This document shows positions 18,621 to 27,481 of a stretch of DNA of 31,183 nt, one piece after another (the stretch's first letter is position 1; every line of letters begins with the position of its first letter). The notes beneath the pieces were generated by a model. That model saw only the letters and a list, made by a program, of their open reading frames with translations, did no database searches and had not been told where the DNA came from. Position numbers and translations under genes: made by a program. Where the stretch lies: positions 1 through 31,183 of the forward strand of contig JASCIV010000216.1 in assembly GCA_030374735.1 (NCBI GenBank), read 5' to 3'. This DNA is from Gracilaria caudata (taxonomy: Eukaryota; Rhodophyta; Florideophyceae; Gracilariales; Gracilariaceae).

Positions 18621-20172
18621 CGGTAGCGTTTCGATTCGCGTTTGGTGCGTTTTGTGTAGTGTCTCGGAGTTGCTTTTCGAGTTGGTACTTTTCTTGAGCA
18701 AGTGTACATATGTGTGAAATAGGCTTTTGTGCAAAGAGATCCGTAAAAGCGATACGTATAGTTTGTGAAGTAAGCAGCACCACACACACACACAAGTCGC
18801 TGAGGGCAAACAGCGCCATGATGCACGGTAGGGCGCGCAGCTGGGTAAGCACGATGTCGGAAACCACTTGCTCGCGTCTCAAGACTCGCAATCTGAAGAA
18901 AGCTGTTCGCGCTCGAGAGAGCAGCGAGCGCGCTTGGTGGCACTCGCGAGTTCGGCGCCAACAGCATCATGTGCACTATCGCGTGTTTGGCGCGACGCGC
19001 TCGGGCGCCGCGTGCTGCAAAACATACACCTGCACATTACAGACCCACGTGTTCGTTTTGGAAGCAACTGACAGTGAATTATAGTGCGACTTACAGCACG
19101 CCGAAGACGCGAAAGATCTGCTGCTCACGTGCACGCCCGCACGCTTTTGAATTGTGTGTTGCGAGTCGCAACTTGCAACGCGCGCGTGCTCTTCTGGGCG
19201 CGCTCTTCATCCGGCCGCGATGAAGGGAAAATATCATCATCATGATAGATAGGTGCCGTTGGGTTGGCGTTGAGCACGGTGAGACGGTGTTGACCGAGAC
19301 GTTGTTTGCAAGTCTTCAACCTGAGCAGCACAACTTGGCACAGACGCTGTGTGCGAGCGTGAGCGCGTTTCGTTTACAGCTCATGCATTGCTGCTGCCTG
19401 CGCGCTGACGAACACCGCTCGTACCTCAACGACGGCGAAGCGCACAGCGAGCCGGCATCCGGCTCGGCAACGTCATCGCCGAATCTTCGAAAACTTGCGC
19501 GCAACAAAGCATTGCAGCTTCCTTGCTGTACTTGCTCTGCGCTGTGCAAAGTTTGCGAATTTGCGCGCCAGCTTACATACCCTACCTACAACAGTTGTAA
19601 TTTCTCCACCTTCTGACCGCGGTCTTTTCGCGCGTTTCGATGCACCGTCCCCGAACGTCCAAAGCGTCCAGCGCAAAGGGAGGCACGGTCGACGGCGTCG
19701 AATCGCTTCTCGTGCACGAGAAGCGCGGCGCGCTATCATAGACTAGAAACATGAAAACTCGCATGAAAGGTTGTAGCAAGATGCTGCAGCGAGCGCGCCC
19801 CACGTTTAAATCCTCCGTTGGAACGAGCATTTAACGTGGAGCGCTTCCCAAATTCGCCCCGCTGGCTTGCAAATTCCATCCGCGCACAAGTTGTGCGGCA
19901 CAACCCTACAGTATCCATCTCGAGTACCGTCGCGTCATGAGATGATCCCTTACACCTCACCACGATTCCATAAACCGTCATTGGTACACACGCCATCATA
20001 CACACATCCGAATGCCCATTGTTGCGCCGCATCATCAACATCCTTTTAGACGCTGCGCCAACTCCCGCTTACCGCTCTTCCATGTCAATCGCACTGTGCA
20101 AATCGCCTTCCGTCTCCATCGTCCCCCTCACACACATACACAACGGTAACCACTAACCACTCGTCTTCAACC
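18621..20172. other. Intergenic upstream of the subtilase gene
   Basis: A 1.55-kb spacer. It has a (CA)7 tract at 18781-18794 and an ATCATGAT octamer at 19239-19246. A 124-codon frame from ATG 19242 to 19616 has Cys/Leu-rich but motif-free content; I do not call it a gene. No obvious TATA box precedes 20173. Confidence 0.45.
18781..18794. repeat. (CA)7 microsatellite
   Basis: Seven perfect CA units shortly downstream of the Tyr-rich protein gene. Confidence 0.8.
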
Positions 20173-21549
20173 ATGACGCGTGCGTTCTCTTCGTTTACAC
20201 TGTTGCTCGTGCTGGCGCTCCTCCTTGCGCCGGCTCTCGCCCAGAGGGGCAATGGAAATCGAGCTGATGCAGCACATCGAAGAGCAAATGATCGAGTACA
20301 AACCGTGATGGACGCCAGAGTCAACGGAAGAGGAAATGGAAGAGAAAGAGCAAACGCAAGAGTAGACGCCAGAGCAGATGCCAGAGCCGAGGCCATAGAT
20401 GCCGCAGCATTCAGGGCAGACACCGCCCGAAACAAGGGCGAACGAATTGATGGAGAGTTCATCCTTCAGTTGCAAGACGATTGTGAAACCAGATGTCGAG
20501 GAGAACTGCAAAAGGCTGTCAATGACGATCCCAATACCAGAGGCTGTACAGTGGGTAAAAAGGTCATCCGCATTGGAGAGACGCGCTTCGTCAATGTCAA
20601 ATGTCCCACAGGGCGCAATCTTCGTCGGGATAAGGTCGACTCGGCCGTCAGAAGTGTGTCCAGAACGCAAGATGTTCCGCAGATTACTCTTGTTGAAGAG
20701 GACTTTGTTGTAACTTTGGACAGTGTACCAACCAGTTTGTGGGGCGTCGATGAGACCGATGGCGGAGTTACTACTCAAGGACCCAGTTACCTCAGGGATG
20801 GTCTGCGCACCTGTGGTGAAAGTAGCAACAACGGTCAGGACGTCGACATTTGGGTTCTTGACACCGGTTGTACTCCCACTTATGGAGGAAAGTGTACCGG
20901 TTATTATGGTGGTTCCAACCCTTGTTTCGATGGCCACGGCCACGGCAGTCATGTAGGCGGAACCGCTACGGACGGTTTGTACGGCGTTGCGCCGAATGCA
21001 CGCAAGAACTGCGTCAAAGTGCTTAACGACAGAGGATCAGGATCATACTTTATCGCTATTTCGGCGATTGAGTATGTGGTGAACAACAGGGGACCCAAAG
21101 GAAACATCATTAACTTCTCACTATCCGGGCCGTACTACGCGCCGTTGAATAACGCCGTGGAAGCGGCGGCCGACGAAGGAATATACTTCACTCTCGCTGC
21201 TGGCAATGCACAGCGAACCGTTTGCGATTCTTCACCAGGGTCTGCAGTCAATGACAAGGTATTCACCGTTCAAGCGCACGATATCGACCTGGGTGCTGCG
21301 TGGTTCACCAATTATGCCACTGTGGGTGAGGACTGTACTCATATCTCTGCGCCAGGTGTGGATATCACATCTTTCGGTGGCACGGTTTCGGGCACATCGA
21401 TGGCCGCTCCCCATGTAGCTGGAGCTATTGCGTTGCTGATTTCGGATGACAGACAACCGTCACTCGCTGCACTCACCGCAACCGGAGTTGGCGTTGGAGG
21501 CGGTGGATTTGCGCTGAGGAAACCTTCTGTTGGTATAGCGTGTACATAG
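20173..21549 (+). CDS. Secreted proteinase-K-like subtilisin (S8 family)
   Basis: Serine endopeptidase, secreted as a zymogen. ATG 20173 (CAACCATGA) opens a 458-residue preproprotein. A signal peptide (about 1-23, ending APALA) is followed by an unusual stretch (24-90) built almost only of Arg, Ala, Asp, Asn, Gly and Glu, with repeats such as ARVDARADARAEA. An I9-type inhibitor propeptide follows (about 94-182, EFILQLQDD to LVEEDFVVTL). The catalytic domain has the full triad and oxyanion Asn: Asp230 in WVLDTGC, His257 in DGHGHGSHVGG, Asn345 in LAAGN, Ser409 in SGTSMAAPHVAG. Cysteines (214, 233, 241, 251, 280, 351, 388) suggest disulfide stabilisation as in the proteinase K subfamily. The C-terminus is short, ending in a Gly-rich tail. 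Substrate unknown. Confidence 0.93.
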   Translation: MTRAFSSFTLLLVLALLLAPALAQRGNGNRADAAHRRANDRVQTVMDARVNGRGNGRERANARVDARADARAEAIDAAAFRADTARNKGERIDGEFILQLQDDCETRCRGELQKAVNDDPNTRGCTVGKKVIRIGETRFVNVKCPTGRNLRRDKVDSAVRSVSRTQDVPQITLVEEDFVVTLDSVPTSLWGVDETDGGVTTQGPSYLRDGLRTCGESSNNGQDVDIWVLDTGCTPTYGGKCTGYYGGSNPCFDGHGHGSHVGGTATDGLYGVAPNARKNCVKVLNDRGSGSYFIAISAIEYVVNNRGPKGNIINFSLSGPYYAPLNNAVEAAADEGIYFTLAAGNAQRTVCDSSPGSAVNDKVFTVQAHDIDLGAAWFTNYATVGEDCTHISAPGVDITSFGGTVSGTSMAAPHVAGAIALLISDDRQPSLAALTATGVGVGGGGFALRKPSVGIACT

Positions 21550-21975
21550 ATGGATGTGAAGCACAAGCGTGTGGTAAAAACCCAGCACCACAACTATCTA
21601 CGTCTCATGATGTTTGTTCAAACTGGCGAGTGCGGAGGAAGGGAGCGAGAGGGAGTACAGCAAGTTTTTGTGAAGTGGCTTACTGAGAATCGAGTGAGCC
21701 CCTCGCCGGTGAGAAACTATGATACGATTCGTTCTGCGGAAAGCGATGCGCGAGGCTCTAGCATATTCCCGGACGTCTGCGTCGCACCATCCAGTCGGTG
21801 ACCAAGAACACAACAAAGTGTAGATAACCGTCGGTAGCGTTCCTTTGTACAAGTTGTAGCCCCCTCACAAACACAAAAGACTGAAATTTTTGGCTTTCGC
21901 TAAAGTTACGCTAGCTTTTGCATTTCCTTCAGCGCTCGACACCCGATGGAGAAGGGCTGGCAAGGTACAGTACAA

Positions 21976-22013
21976 GGGTAGTAGCGTACGTACTACGGTA
22001 GTAGATACTACCC
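21976..22013. repeat. Nested hairpins built on GTAGTA/TACTAC
   Basis: Outer arms GGGTAGTA and TACTACCC enclose two potential hairpins: GTAGTA-GCGTACG-TACTAC and GGTAGTA-GA-TACTACC. Located about 430 bp downstream of the subtilase stop. Confidence 0.65.
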
Positions 22014-22495
22014 ACGTTCCGTCGTACTTCACGGGCAGATCAGTTTACCTTCGTAAATGTATAATAAGAATGCAGAAGATTGCGGTTGTCTTGAGACACA
22101 AAGGGACAACTGTCGCCTGCACTCTTGTCCTGTGGACACCCTGAGTTCCCTTGCGACGAAGCGCTCAAGAGGAACAGGCAGAGCATGTAAGGGATTGGCT
22201 GCGCAAGAATAGGTGAAAGGAGTCAAACTCGTAGCTGAATACTCCGAATTTGACGTTATCAAACAGCTTGTCGAGATACGGTTACTTGAATGTGACGGTC
22301 CAGAGCCCGACCCCGCGGATCACGCAGGCGCCGAGGCTGCGCTGTACGACACCCCACAAACGTCTCCAACGTTTATCTGGTCCTCGTGCAGAACTCCGAG
22401 CTAACCAGCAAGCCTTCATCGCATCACAAATTCTGCGTTTATTGCCTAAAGTAGCGGCTCTACCTCCCGCGGTGGGCGTGCAAAGACGGTCGTAT

Positions 22496-22546
22496 GACAT
22501 GGCCGTCACAACTTCCACAATAAAGAAGAAGAAGACATGGCCGTCA
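22496..22546 (+). mobile_element. 25-bp LINE-tail insertion with 13-bp target-site duplication
   Basis: GACATGGCCGTCA is repeated exactly at 22496-22508 and 22534-22546. Between them lie 25 bp ending CCACAATAAAGAAGAAGAA, the same tail as the other three insertions in the window. This is an extreme 5' truncation of a non-LTR retrotransposon. Confidence 0.8.
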
Positions 22547-22982
22547 GTGTCGTAGAACAGCACACATGCCGCCGGGGCAGTTACAATTATGAACAGGCGC
22601 CAAATGACCTCACAGAATGCTTTCACTGCAGAACGAGAGCACTGCGGTAATCAACAGCCTTCTGAACGCTAACCGCCAGCTTCGAGTGCCACCCTCTCCT
22701 CCACGCAATAAACACAGCCCGAAAAGACGTGCAGCAGCTTCCACTACTCCCCTCTGATCCCCTATCCCCTTATCGATCCATAATTTGCTTTCCAGCGCTT
22801 GGGATGAGCACAAAATGATCGCTAAACGATCTTGATATTTGACTGGGATGGGAAGCAAACAAAGAGAGACGTAAGAACGTGGGGATTGTAGAAAGACATG
22901 CTTTCAAAACTAGATGAATGCTTCAAATTTTTGATGATGGAAAACGTTACAATGCAAAGTTGACATGGAGGGAGTTTTCCTT

Positions 22983-23003
22983 CAACCTAGCAATTGCAGG
23001 TTG
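22983..23003. repeat. 21-bp palindrome with a single bulge
   Basis: CAACCT-A-GCAATTGC-AGGTTG: outer 6-bp arms and a perfect inner 8-bp palindrome, offset by one A. Role unknown. Confidence 0.6.
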
Positions 23004-23660
23004 ATGTCTACATTAAAGAAGGCTTCAAAAGTTCTTGGTGCACATACCCAAGATGAAAGGAATTCCATGAACCTTCAAGATGTAAATCTGGAAAGTCCGC
23101 TGTGTACAACTGTATCATCTACGTTCCCGTTCCACGAGCCTTTCCGCTATCAACCTGTTGATTGACAGACGATTCTGTCGGCCCGCCTTTTTGTTTTCCT
23201 AGCCAACATGGCGTTGATATCTAACATATGCCACTCTACTTGCACTTGTTGATGCAGCCCCAACACTAACGCGGACTTTGCAAGCCTGTCCACATGTTCA
23301 TCGCGATAGAGACCGCGAATGCAGCAGACAAGCACCGTACAGTTTCTGACTTAAAAGAAAGATAAATTTCCCTGCTCAAGGCACTTGCTTATTACTTGCA
23401 CTTTCTTGGACCTGATGCAATGCTTGCCTTCCCATATTTATTCGTGCTTTGCTCTGCAATTGCTTTAAGCTCGGCGGTGCGCAACTAACCTGATATTAAG
23501 GCCGAGTTCAAAATGAAAGGCTAGGTAGGGAGGTAGGGATTACTGTCGGAAGTAACATTTGAGTACAGCCCGGTTGGGCTTTCTCTTCTCCTAATGAAGT
23601 GTGATTCCTCTATTCCTACTAGGGATGGAGCAGCAAATCTTAAAAGCTTGACTTCAGCCG

Positions 23661-24007
23661 AGAGTAGGGATTTCTTCTTCTTTATTGTGGACAAAAGCCT
23701 CTAATTACTAAGCTGTAGTAGAACTTTCAAAGTTTTCTCTCTGTAGAAAGGGCAAAAAGTTCTGTGGTCAAACTTTGCACTGTACGACTAGCGGAACGAA
23801 ACAGCCCCCCAAACAACTCGCGCCTACTAGATGCGTGAGTAAAACGTCAACGCAGAACGAAGTGATCTGGATCCTTCCTTTTGTTCCACACCCGCATCGC
23901 AGGGTCTTCTTTTCTAAGTAAGACGCAACCGGGTGAAGCGACGGCACGTGCCCAGCGTAAAACTGCGCGAGCGTAACCTCTGCTTTCGCATCTAAGAGTA
24001 GGGGTTT
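23661..24007 (-). mobile_element. 5'-truncated LINE remnant (3' end of ORF2 plus tail)
   Basis: AGAGTAGGGATTT at 23661-23673 and AGAGTAGGGGTTT at 23995-24007 form a 13-bp target-site duplication with one mismatch, enclosing about 321 bp. Read on the minus strand, the element ends in CCACAATAAAGAAGAAG, preceded by CAGCTTAGTAATT, which is shared with the insertion at 7302. Its 5' part encodes AEVTLAQFYAGHVPSLHPV and then CGCG on one frame, and DPDHFVLR on another. These resemble the conserved C-terminal segment of jockey/CR1-type LINE polyproteins (TLAQLRSG..., a zinc-knuckle-like Cys pair, then a TPxHxL-like motif). A frameshift separates the two, so it is dead. LINE identity is strongly supported by tail, duplication and coding trace together; the clade is uncertain. 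Confidence 0.75.
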
Positions 24008-24265
24008 GGGACTTGCACATCTCATTCTCGATTATTCGTAGTTCTTGTTCGAACGTTTTCGAGCAGAGAATCATAATCTCTTTCGTCTCATCAAATTCTT
24101 GTGCTGTCTTCGCCATCCAGTTTTAGCCCGTCTATTCACGGTAGTCAAAAGTCTTTGGAAACACTTCGTCTTGCAAGCGTTGAACTTCGTATTACGGCGA
24201 TACCAATCGCTGTCAGAGTTACTTTGTCGAGAAGGCGATCAACGTCATTGCAAGCTTCAATCGCA

Positions 24266-24267
<2 letters not shown>

Positions 24268-24298
<31 letters not shown>
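24268..24298. repeat. (TC)15 microsatellite
   Basis: 31 bp of uninterrupted TC repeat (starting after CGCACA and ending before TG). Confidence 0.9.
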
Positions 24299-24300
<2 letters not shown>

Positions 24301-24794
24301 CTCCCCCATATCTGTTCGGCACAACTTCGAAGTAGAACATGCATAGCTTAAATATATGAATATCCTACAGGTGAGCAGAAACGCTTGAGTTGATCATCTG
24401 TTATTCAAGCTTGAAAAACGGAAATACCCGAAGGTTATCAATCTCGCATATTAGCATTCATCAACATTCAATTGTGCCCGTCAGCCTTCGAGTACGGAAC
24501 GCGATGCGTACGATGAAGTTCCGTGCTACGACTGAAAGAAGTCGGAAACAACATTCTCACCGGCTGCTTACTATCGCTTGAGCAAGAAGCTTGAATTCTT
24601 TTAGCAATTCATGCATCCTCATGTCCTTTGGGACCTTCAGAACGATACGTAGATTGCTCAGCTTGTTACAGACACCTTTGTTATCCGCTGAACGGCATTA
24701 ATTCCACACTTTACCTCTCTAAGTTGATTATTGTTTTCTTCACCTAATTGATCTCTGTAGTCCACTATCAATTCAATATTGCTCCTGGAATCTC

Positions 24795-25417
24795 GTTACG
24801 GGCCGAGGTAGGCAATCCGAATTATTGGCGATTGCACTTCTTGCTATCAATCACGTTCTTGCGAAGAGTTGCAATCGGTGTTGCAATCTGCTTTTGCTTT
24901 GCATTCGAGACTGCATCCATTCTTTAGCTTGCAATCTCGATTGCAATGACAAACTGCTTTGCAATCGCGAATGCATAAGCAAAACTCTCTTCAATCACAA
25001 TCAGGACGGCGCAATGTTTATTGCAAAGTTGTCTTCTTTCTTTCAACTAGAAAAAAACTAAGACTTAAGGGTAGTCAATACTAGAACAGCAATACGAATC
25101 AATACGAATTGCATGCAGAGCATCACGTACAATGCACATGTCCCAAAACCGGAAGTTATATAAAAGAGATTCGAATGCTCTGACATTCAAACATGTACAC
25201 GACGGTCAATCACAATCATGTTCGCAAGCTTTTCTGATACAATTCGGATTGCGCTAAACAGTACTTTGATACCAATTCCAATGTAATCGCGATTGTGATG
25301 GCAAGAGTTCTCCACAATCTGGATTGCAATTTACTACCTCTACATAATCGGGGATTGTGAGGTGCATTCGCAAACGATTGTACAGTCAATCGATTGCGTC
25401 GCACCCCTGGTTACGGG
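24795..25417. mobile_element. Non-autonomous hAT-like element with 8-bp TSD and CAATC-rich ends
   Basis: GTTACGGG is present at 24795-24802 and 25410-25417, an exact 8-bp duplication, the length made by hAT transposases. The enclosed 607 bp start CCGAGGTAGGCAATCC; read inwards from the right, they start CAGGGGTGCGACGCAATC. CAGGG is the usual hAT terminus and the two ends are degenerate inverted repeats. Inside are 20 copies of CAATC or GATTG: ten within the first 200 bp, ten within the last 210, and none in the central 200 bp. In hAT and CACTA elements, such subterminal motif arrays bind transposase. No transposase frame is present, so it is non-autonomous. The class is inferred from TSD and terminus. 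Confidence 0.7.
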
Positions 25418-25513
25418 AGCAGGAACCTAATCGGTATGGGTTTCCATATTCCGAACAAAGGGAATAAGTCTGAGTGGACAGTTTTTGAATCTAGTGCATG
25501 AGTTTGGATTCTT

Positions 25514-26143
25514 ATGCTGGTCGTCCTTTTACTTGTTCTACGCACCACAATGTTTTCCTTGCCAATGCGATGTAGTTCCCAATCCTGCCACTTCACAGTG
25601 TATACACTGTTCAAGCTTGTACGAGCTTCATCAGAAAAGCACACGAAAACTTGCAAATCAAGCATGTTCGAGAATGGAAGGGTATTAGAAGTAGCATTCA
25701 GAGGCAACATTATGAACAACAATCAACACCAGATAGTTGTAATTGAGAAAAGGAATGGTTGGCATGAGAAAAGCTATGTTAGGCAAGAACAAGTTCTGAG
25801 CCCTCTCACTTTCATTCAGGAGGCTCGAACAAAAGAGGATCCGGCTTACAACAATGAAATAAGTGTGTGCGAACCTTCACCCCAGTATAGAGAACGGAGG
25901 AACAGAGTTTGTTCATACTACAATTCGCAGCTGTTTCTCTCTCTGGATTGGTGGGGATCATCTTACATTGCCCGCTTGTGGCACTCACATATGGCTGATG
26001 ATTTGTTCGGCGTAGTAGCTTGTTCATTCGCTAGGACGACTCAGGTCTGCATTCTCTCCAACTCTGCGCAAGCCATTGATTTTATTCGGGAGGAAATCGT
26101 GTCAGCCCTGCAGCTCTTAGTGAAAAGTTCTCACATTTGTTGA
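25514..26143 (+). CDS. Questionable hypothetical ORF
   Basis: 209 codons from ATG 25514, starting about 100 bp to the right of the hAT-like element. The start region is hydrophobic (LVVLLLVLRTTMF), but no family motif is recognised. Composition is mixed (Ser, Arg, Glu, Cys) and could be chance or a decayed gene. There is no retroelement signature such as a reverse transcriptase, integrase or RNase H motif. It is listed because it is the longest uninterrupted frame in the 7-kb gene-poor stretch. Confidence 0.18.
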   Translation: MLVVLLLVLRTTMFSLPMRCSSQSCHFTVYTLFKLVRASSEKHTKTCKSSMFENGRVLEVAFRGNIMNNNQHQIVVIEKRNGWHEKSYVRQEQVLSPLTFIQEARTKEDPAYNNEISVCEPSPQYRERRNRVCSYYNSQLFLSLDWWGSSYIARLWHSHMADDLFGVVACSFARTTQVCILSNSAQAIDFIREEIVSALQLLVKSSHIC

Positions 26144-26658
26144 CTTGCGTGTGCAGTCTTTGCCAGCAACAAGAAGCGCTACTGTACATGTCCCTAACCG
26201 GTTACAAAGGTACTCTGGTTGTTCTAGATTCAGGGATTGTCTTATCCCTGCTAGAGGACAACTTATTGGTCTCCAATTCAGGTCAGCAGTTTTCAAGCCA
26301 ACTTATTGGTTAATGGACAAAGGTCTAACAGGTCTGCTTTATTCGCCAACTAACATTACCTTCGTATAACTCTCGGTTTATGTTACGTTCAGTTTGCAGG
26401 TGCCCGACGAGAAATCCGCTTTGCGTAAGCTCTCTAACGACTCCTTTGGGGTGCTTGACGATTTGTTTTGCGAGGCTTCGAATCATACTGAGCAGGTAAG
26501 GTCTTCAACAAAAGCGACGATTGGAAGCAACTGCGTTAAGATCGCATGTTTGTCATCGGGACCAACCTGTCTACTTGTTATTCCTAGAAATGACAGCAAT
26601 CTTGCCACCAGTAAAGCTTTATGACTATTGTTGTGCTGTCTGAATAGATTTTGAATAC

Positions 26659-27095
26659 GAAAGTGTTATTCTTCTTCTTCTTTATTGTGAGCGCGTATCG
26701 TTCATTATTCAATGACGCGTGGGGATCGCTTACATCCCCCAGCAACCTATAATACGTCCCGAAGATAGCCTACGCATTGGCTGTATAACTACAACCGTGT
26801 TACGCTCACTTAATGCTCAGCTTGATCTCTTAAAACGAATTAGACCCCTAAGGCGCTCTCTATCTGCGTGAGCATTTCGCTACCGTCGTTTATCGCCTTT
26901 GCAGCTCTCCTTACCATCATTCACAATCCTCAGTCCCCTCAATGAGCTCGTCGGTAGAGCGGCACACCACGACAAGGCGCTCTGCACGTACCACAATTTG
27001 CCGAACAAGAGGCTATGACGGCACCCCTCTGTTCCGCTCTCATTTGTAGGCGAGGAGGGACAAAAGAGCGGCCGGTCGCCTCAGAAAGTGTTATT
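26659..27095 (-). mobile_element. 413-bp retrotransposed element with 12-bp target-site duplication
   Basis: GAAAGTGTTATT occurs at 26659-26670 and again at 27084-27095, exact over 12 bp. The insert (26671-27083) read on the minus strand ends in CTCACAATAAAGAAGAAGAAG, the tail shared by the LINE remnant and the two micro-insertions. Upstream of the tail I see no similarity to the LINE remnant and no reverse transcriptase motif. This may be a SINE that borrows the LINE's 3' end, or a different LINE subfamily. No convincing Pol III A/B boxes were found in sense orientation. Confidence 0.8.
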
Positions 27096-27434
27096 GAAGT
27101 GACCGCTGTGAAATCTGAACGTAAGCTCAGAAGTTTGTTCGATACAGTGCAGTGGTGAACGCCCATTTCGTAATGGGCGGAAACTCCTCTTGTTCGTGCC
27201 CTGCATACAGAACGGAGTTGAGACAAACCCTAGGGTGTTTGCATACACTACAAGCTTGCAGAAGCCCTTTCTGCCTTCTCATGCTGATCTCCAGAAATGT
27301 TTTGTCATCTGCTGCGTGTGAAATTCGTATCTAGATCCGATGCACCGGACCTTATTACTGCATTGTCGTCTAAAGGATGTCGAAGTGTAGTGGTGCGTTC
27401 TTGATCACTACGTGTGGCTTGTGAAAATATTTGT

Positions 27435-27481
27435 CGGATTTGCCAGAGACAGCGTGGACCACGCTGTCTCTGGCAAATCCG
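27435..27481. repeat. 47-bp perfect palindrome (23-bp arms, 1-bp centre)
   Basis: The left arm (27435-27457) runs CGGATTTGCCAGAGACAGCG, then TGG. The right arm (27459-27481) is its exact reverse complement, with a single A between. No mismatch is present. Perfect arms of this length imply recent origin or active maintenance. It could be a foldback element, a hairpin RNA source, or an assembly or amplification artefact. No flanking duplication is evident. Confidence 0.9.

Larger units (their letters stand above)
21550..24794. other. Gene-poor, repeat-bearing region, left part
   Basis: No convincing gene in 3.2 kb. It contains paired hairpins (21976-22013), a 25-bp LINE-tail insertion (22496-22546), a 21-bp palindrome (22983-23003), a short hairpin AGCCC/GGGCT near 23566-23579, a decayed LINE 3' end (23661-24007) and a TC microsatellite (24268-24298). 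Small open frames lack motifs outside the LINE remnant. Confidence 0.55.

Noticed and set aside
19242..19616. 124-codon plus-strand frame from an ATG
   Set aside because: No motif, poor start context and Cys/Leu-rich chance-like composition. Could be revisited if transcripts exist.
22496..22546. Interpretation of the AATAAAGAAGAAG repeats as LTR ends
   Set aside because: Duplications are 11-13 bp and variable, inserts are truncated at the 5' end to very different lengths, and there is no TG...CA terminal pair. This fits non-LTR retrotransposition better.
24803..25409. CAATC array as a CRISPR-like array or simple minisatellite
   Set aside because: Spacing is irregular, both orientations occur and the repeat is only 5 bp. 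The flanking 8-bp duplications and terminus point to a transposon.
26941..26990. tRNA-like D-arm (GCTC-GTCGGTA-GAGC) on the plus strand
   Set aside because: No matching acceptor stem, anticodon arm or GTTCGA T-loop follows. It lies antisense inside the 413-bp retroelement.
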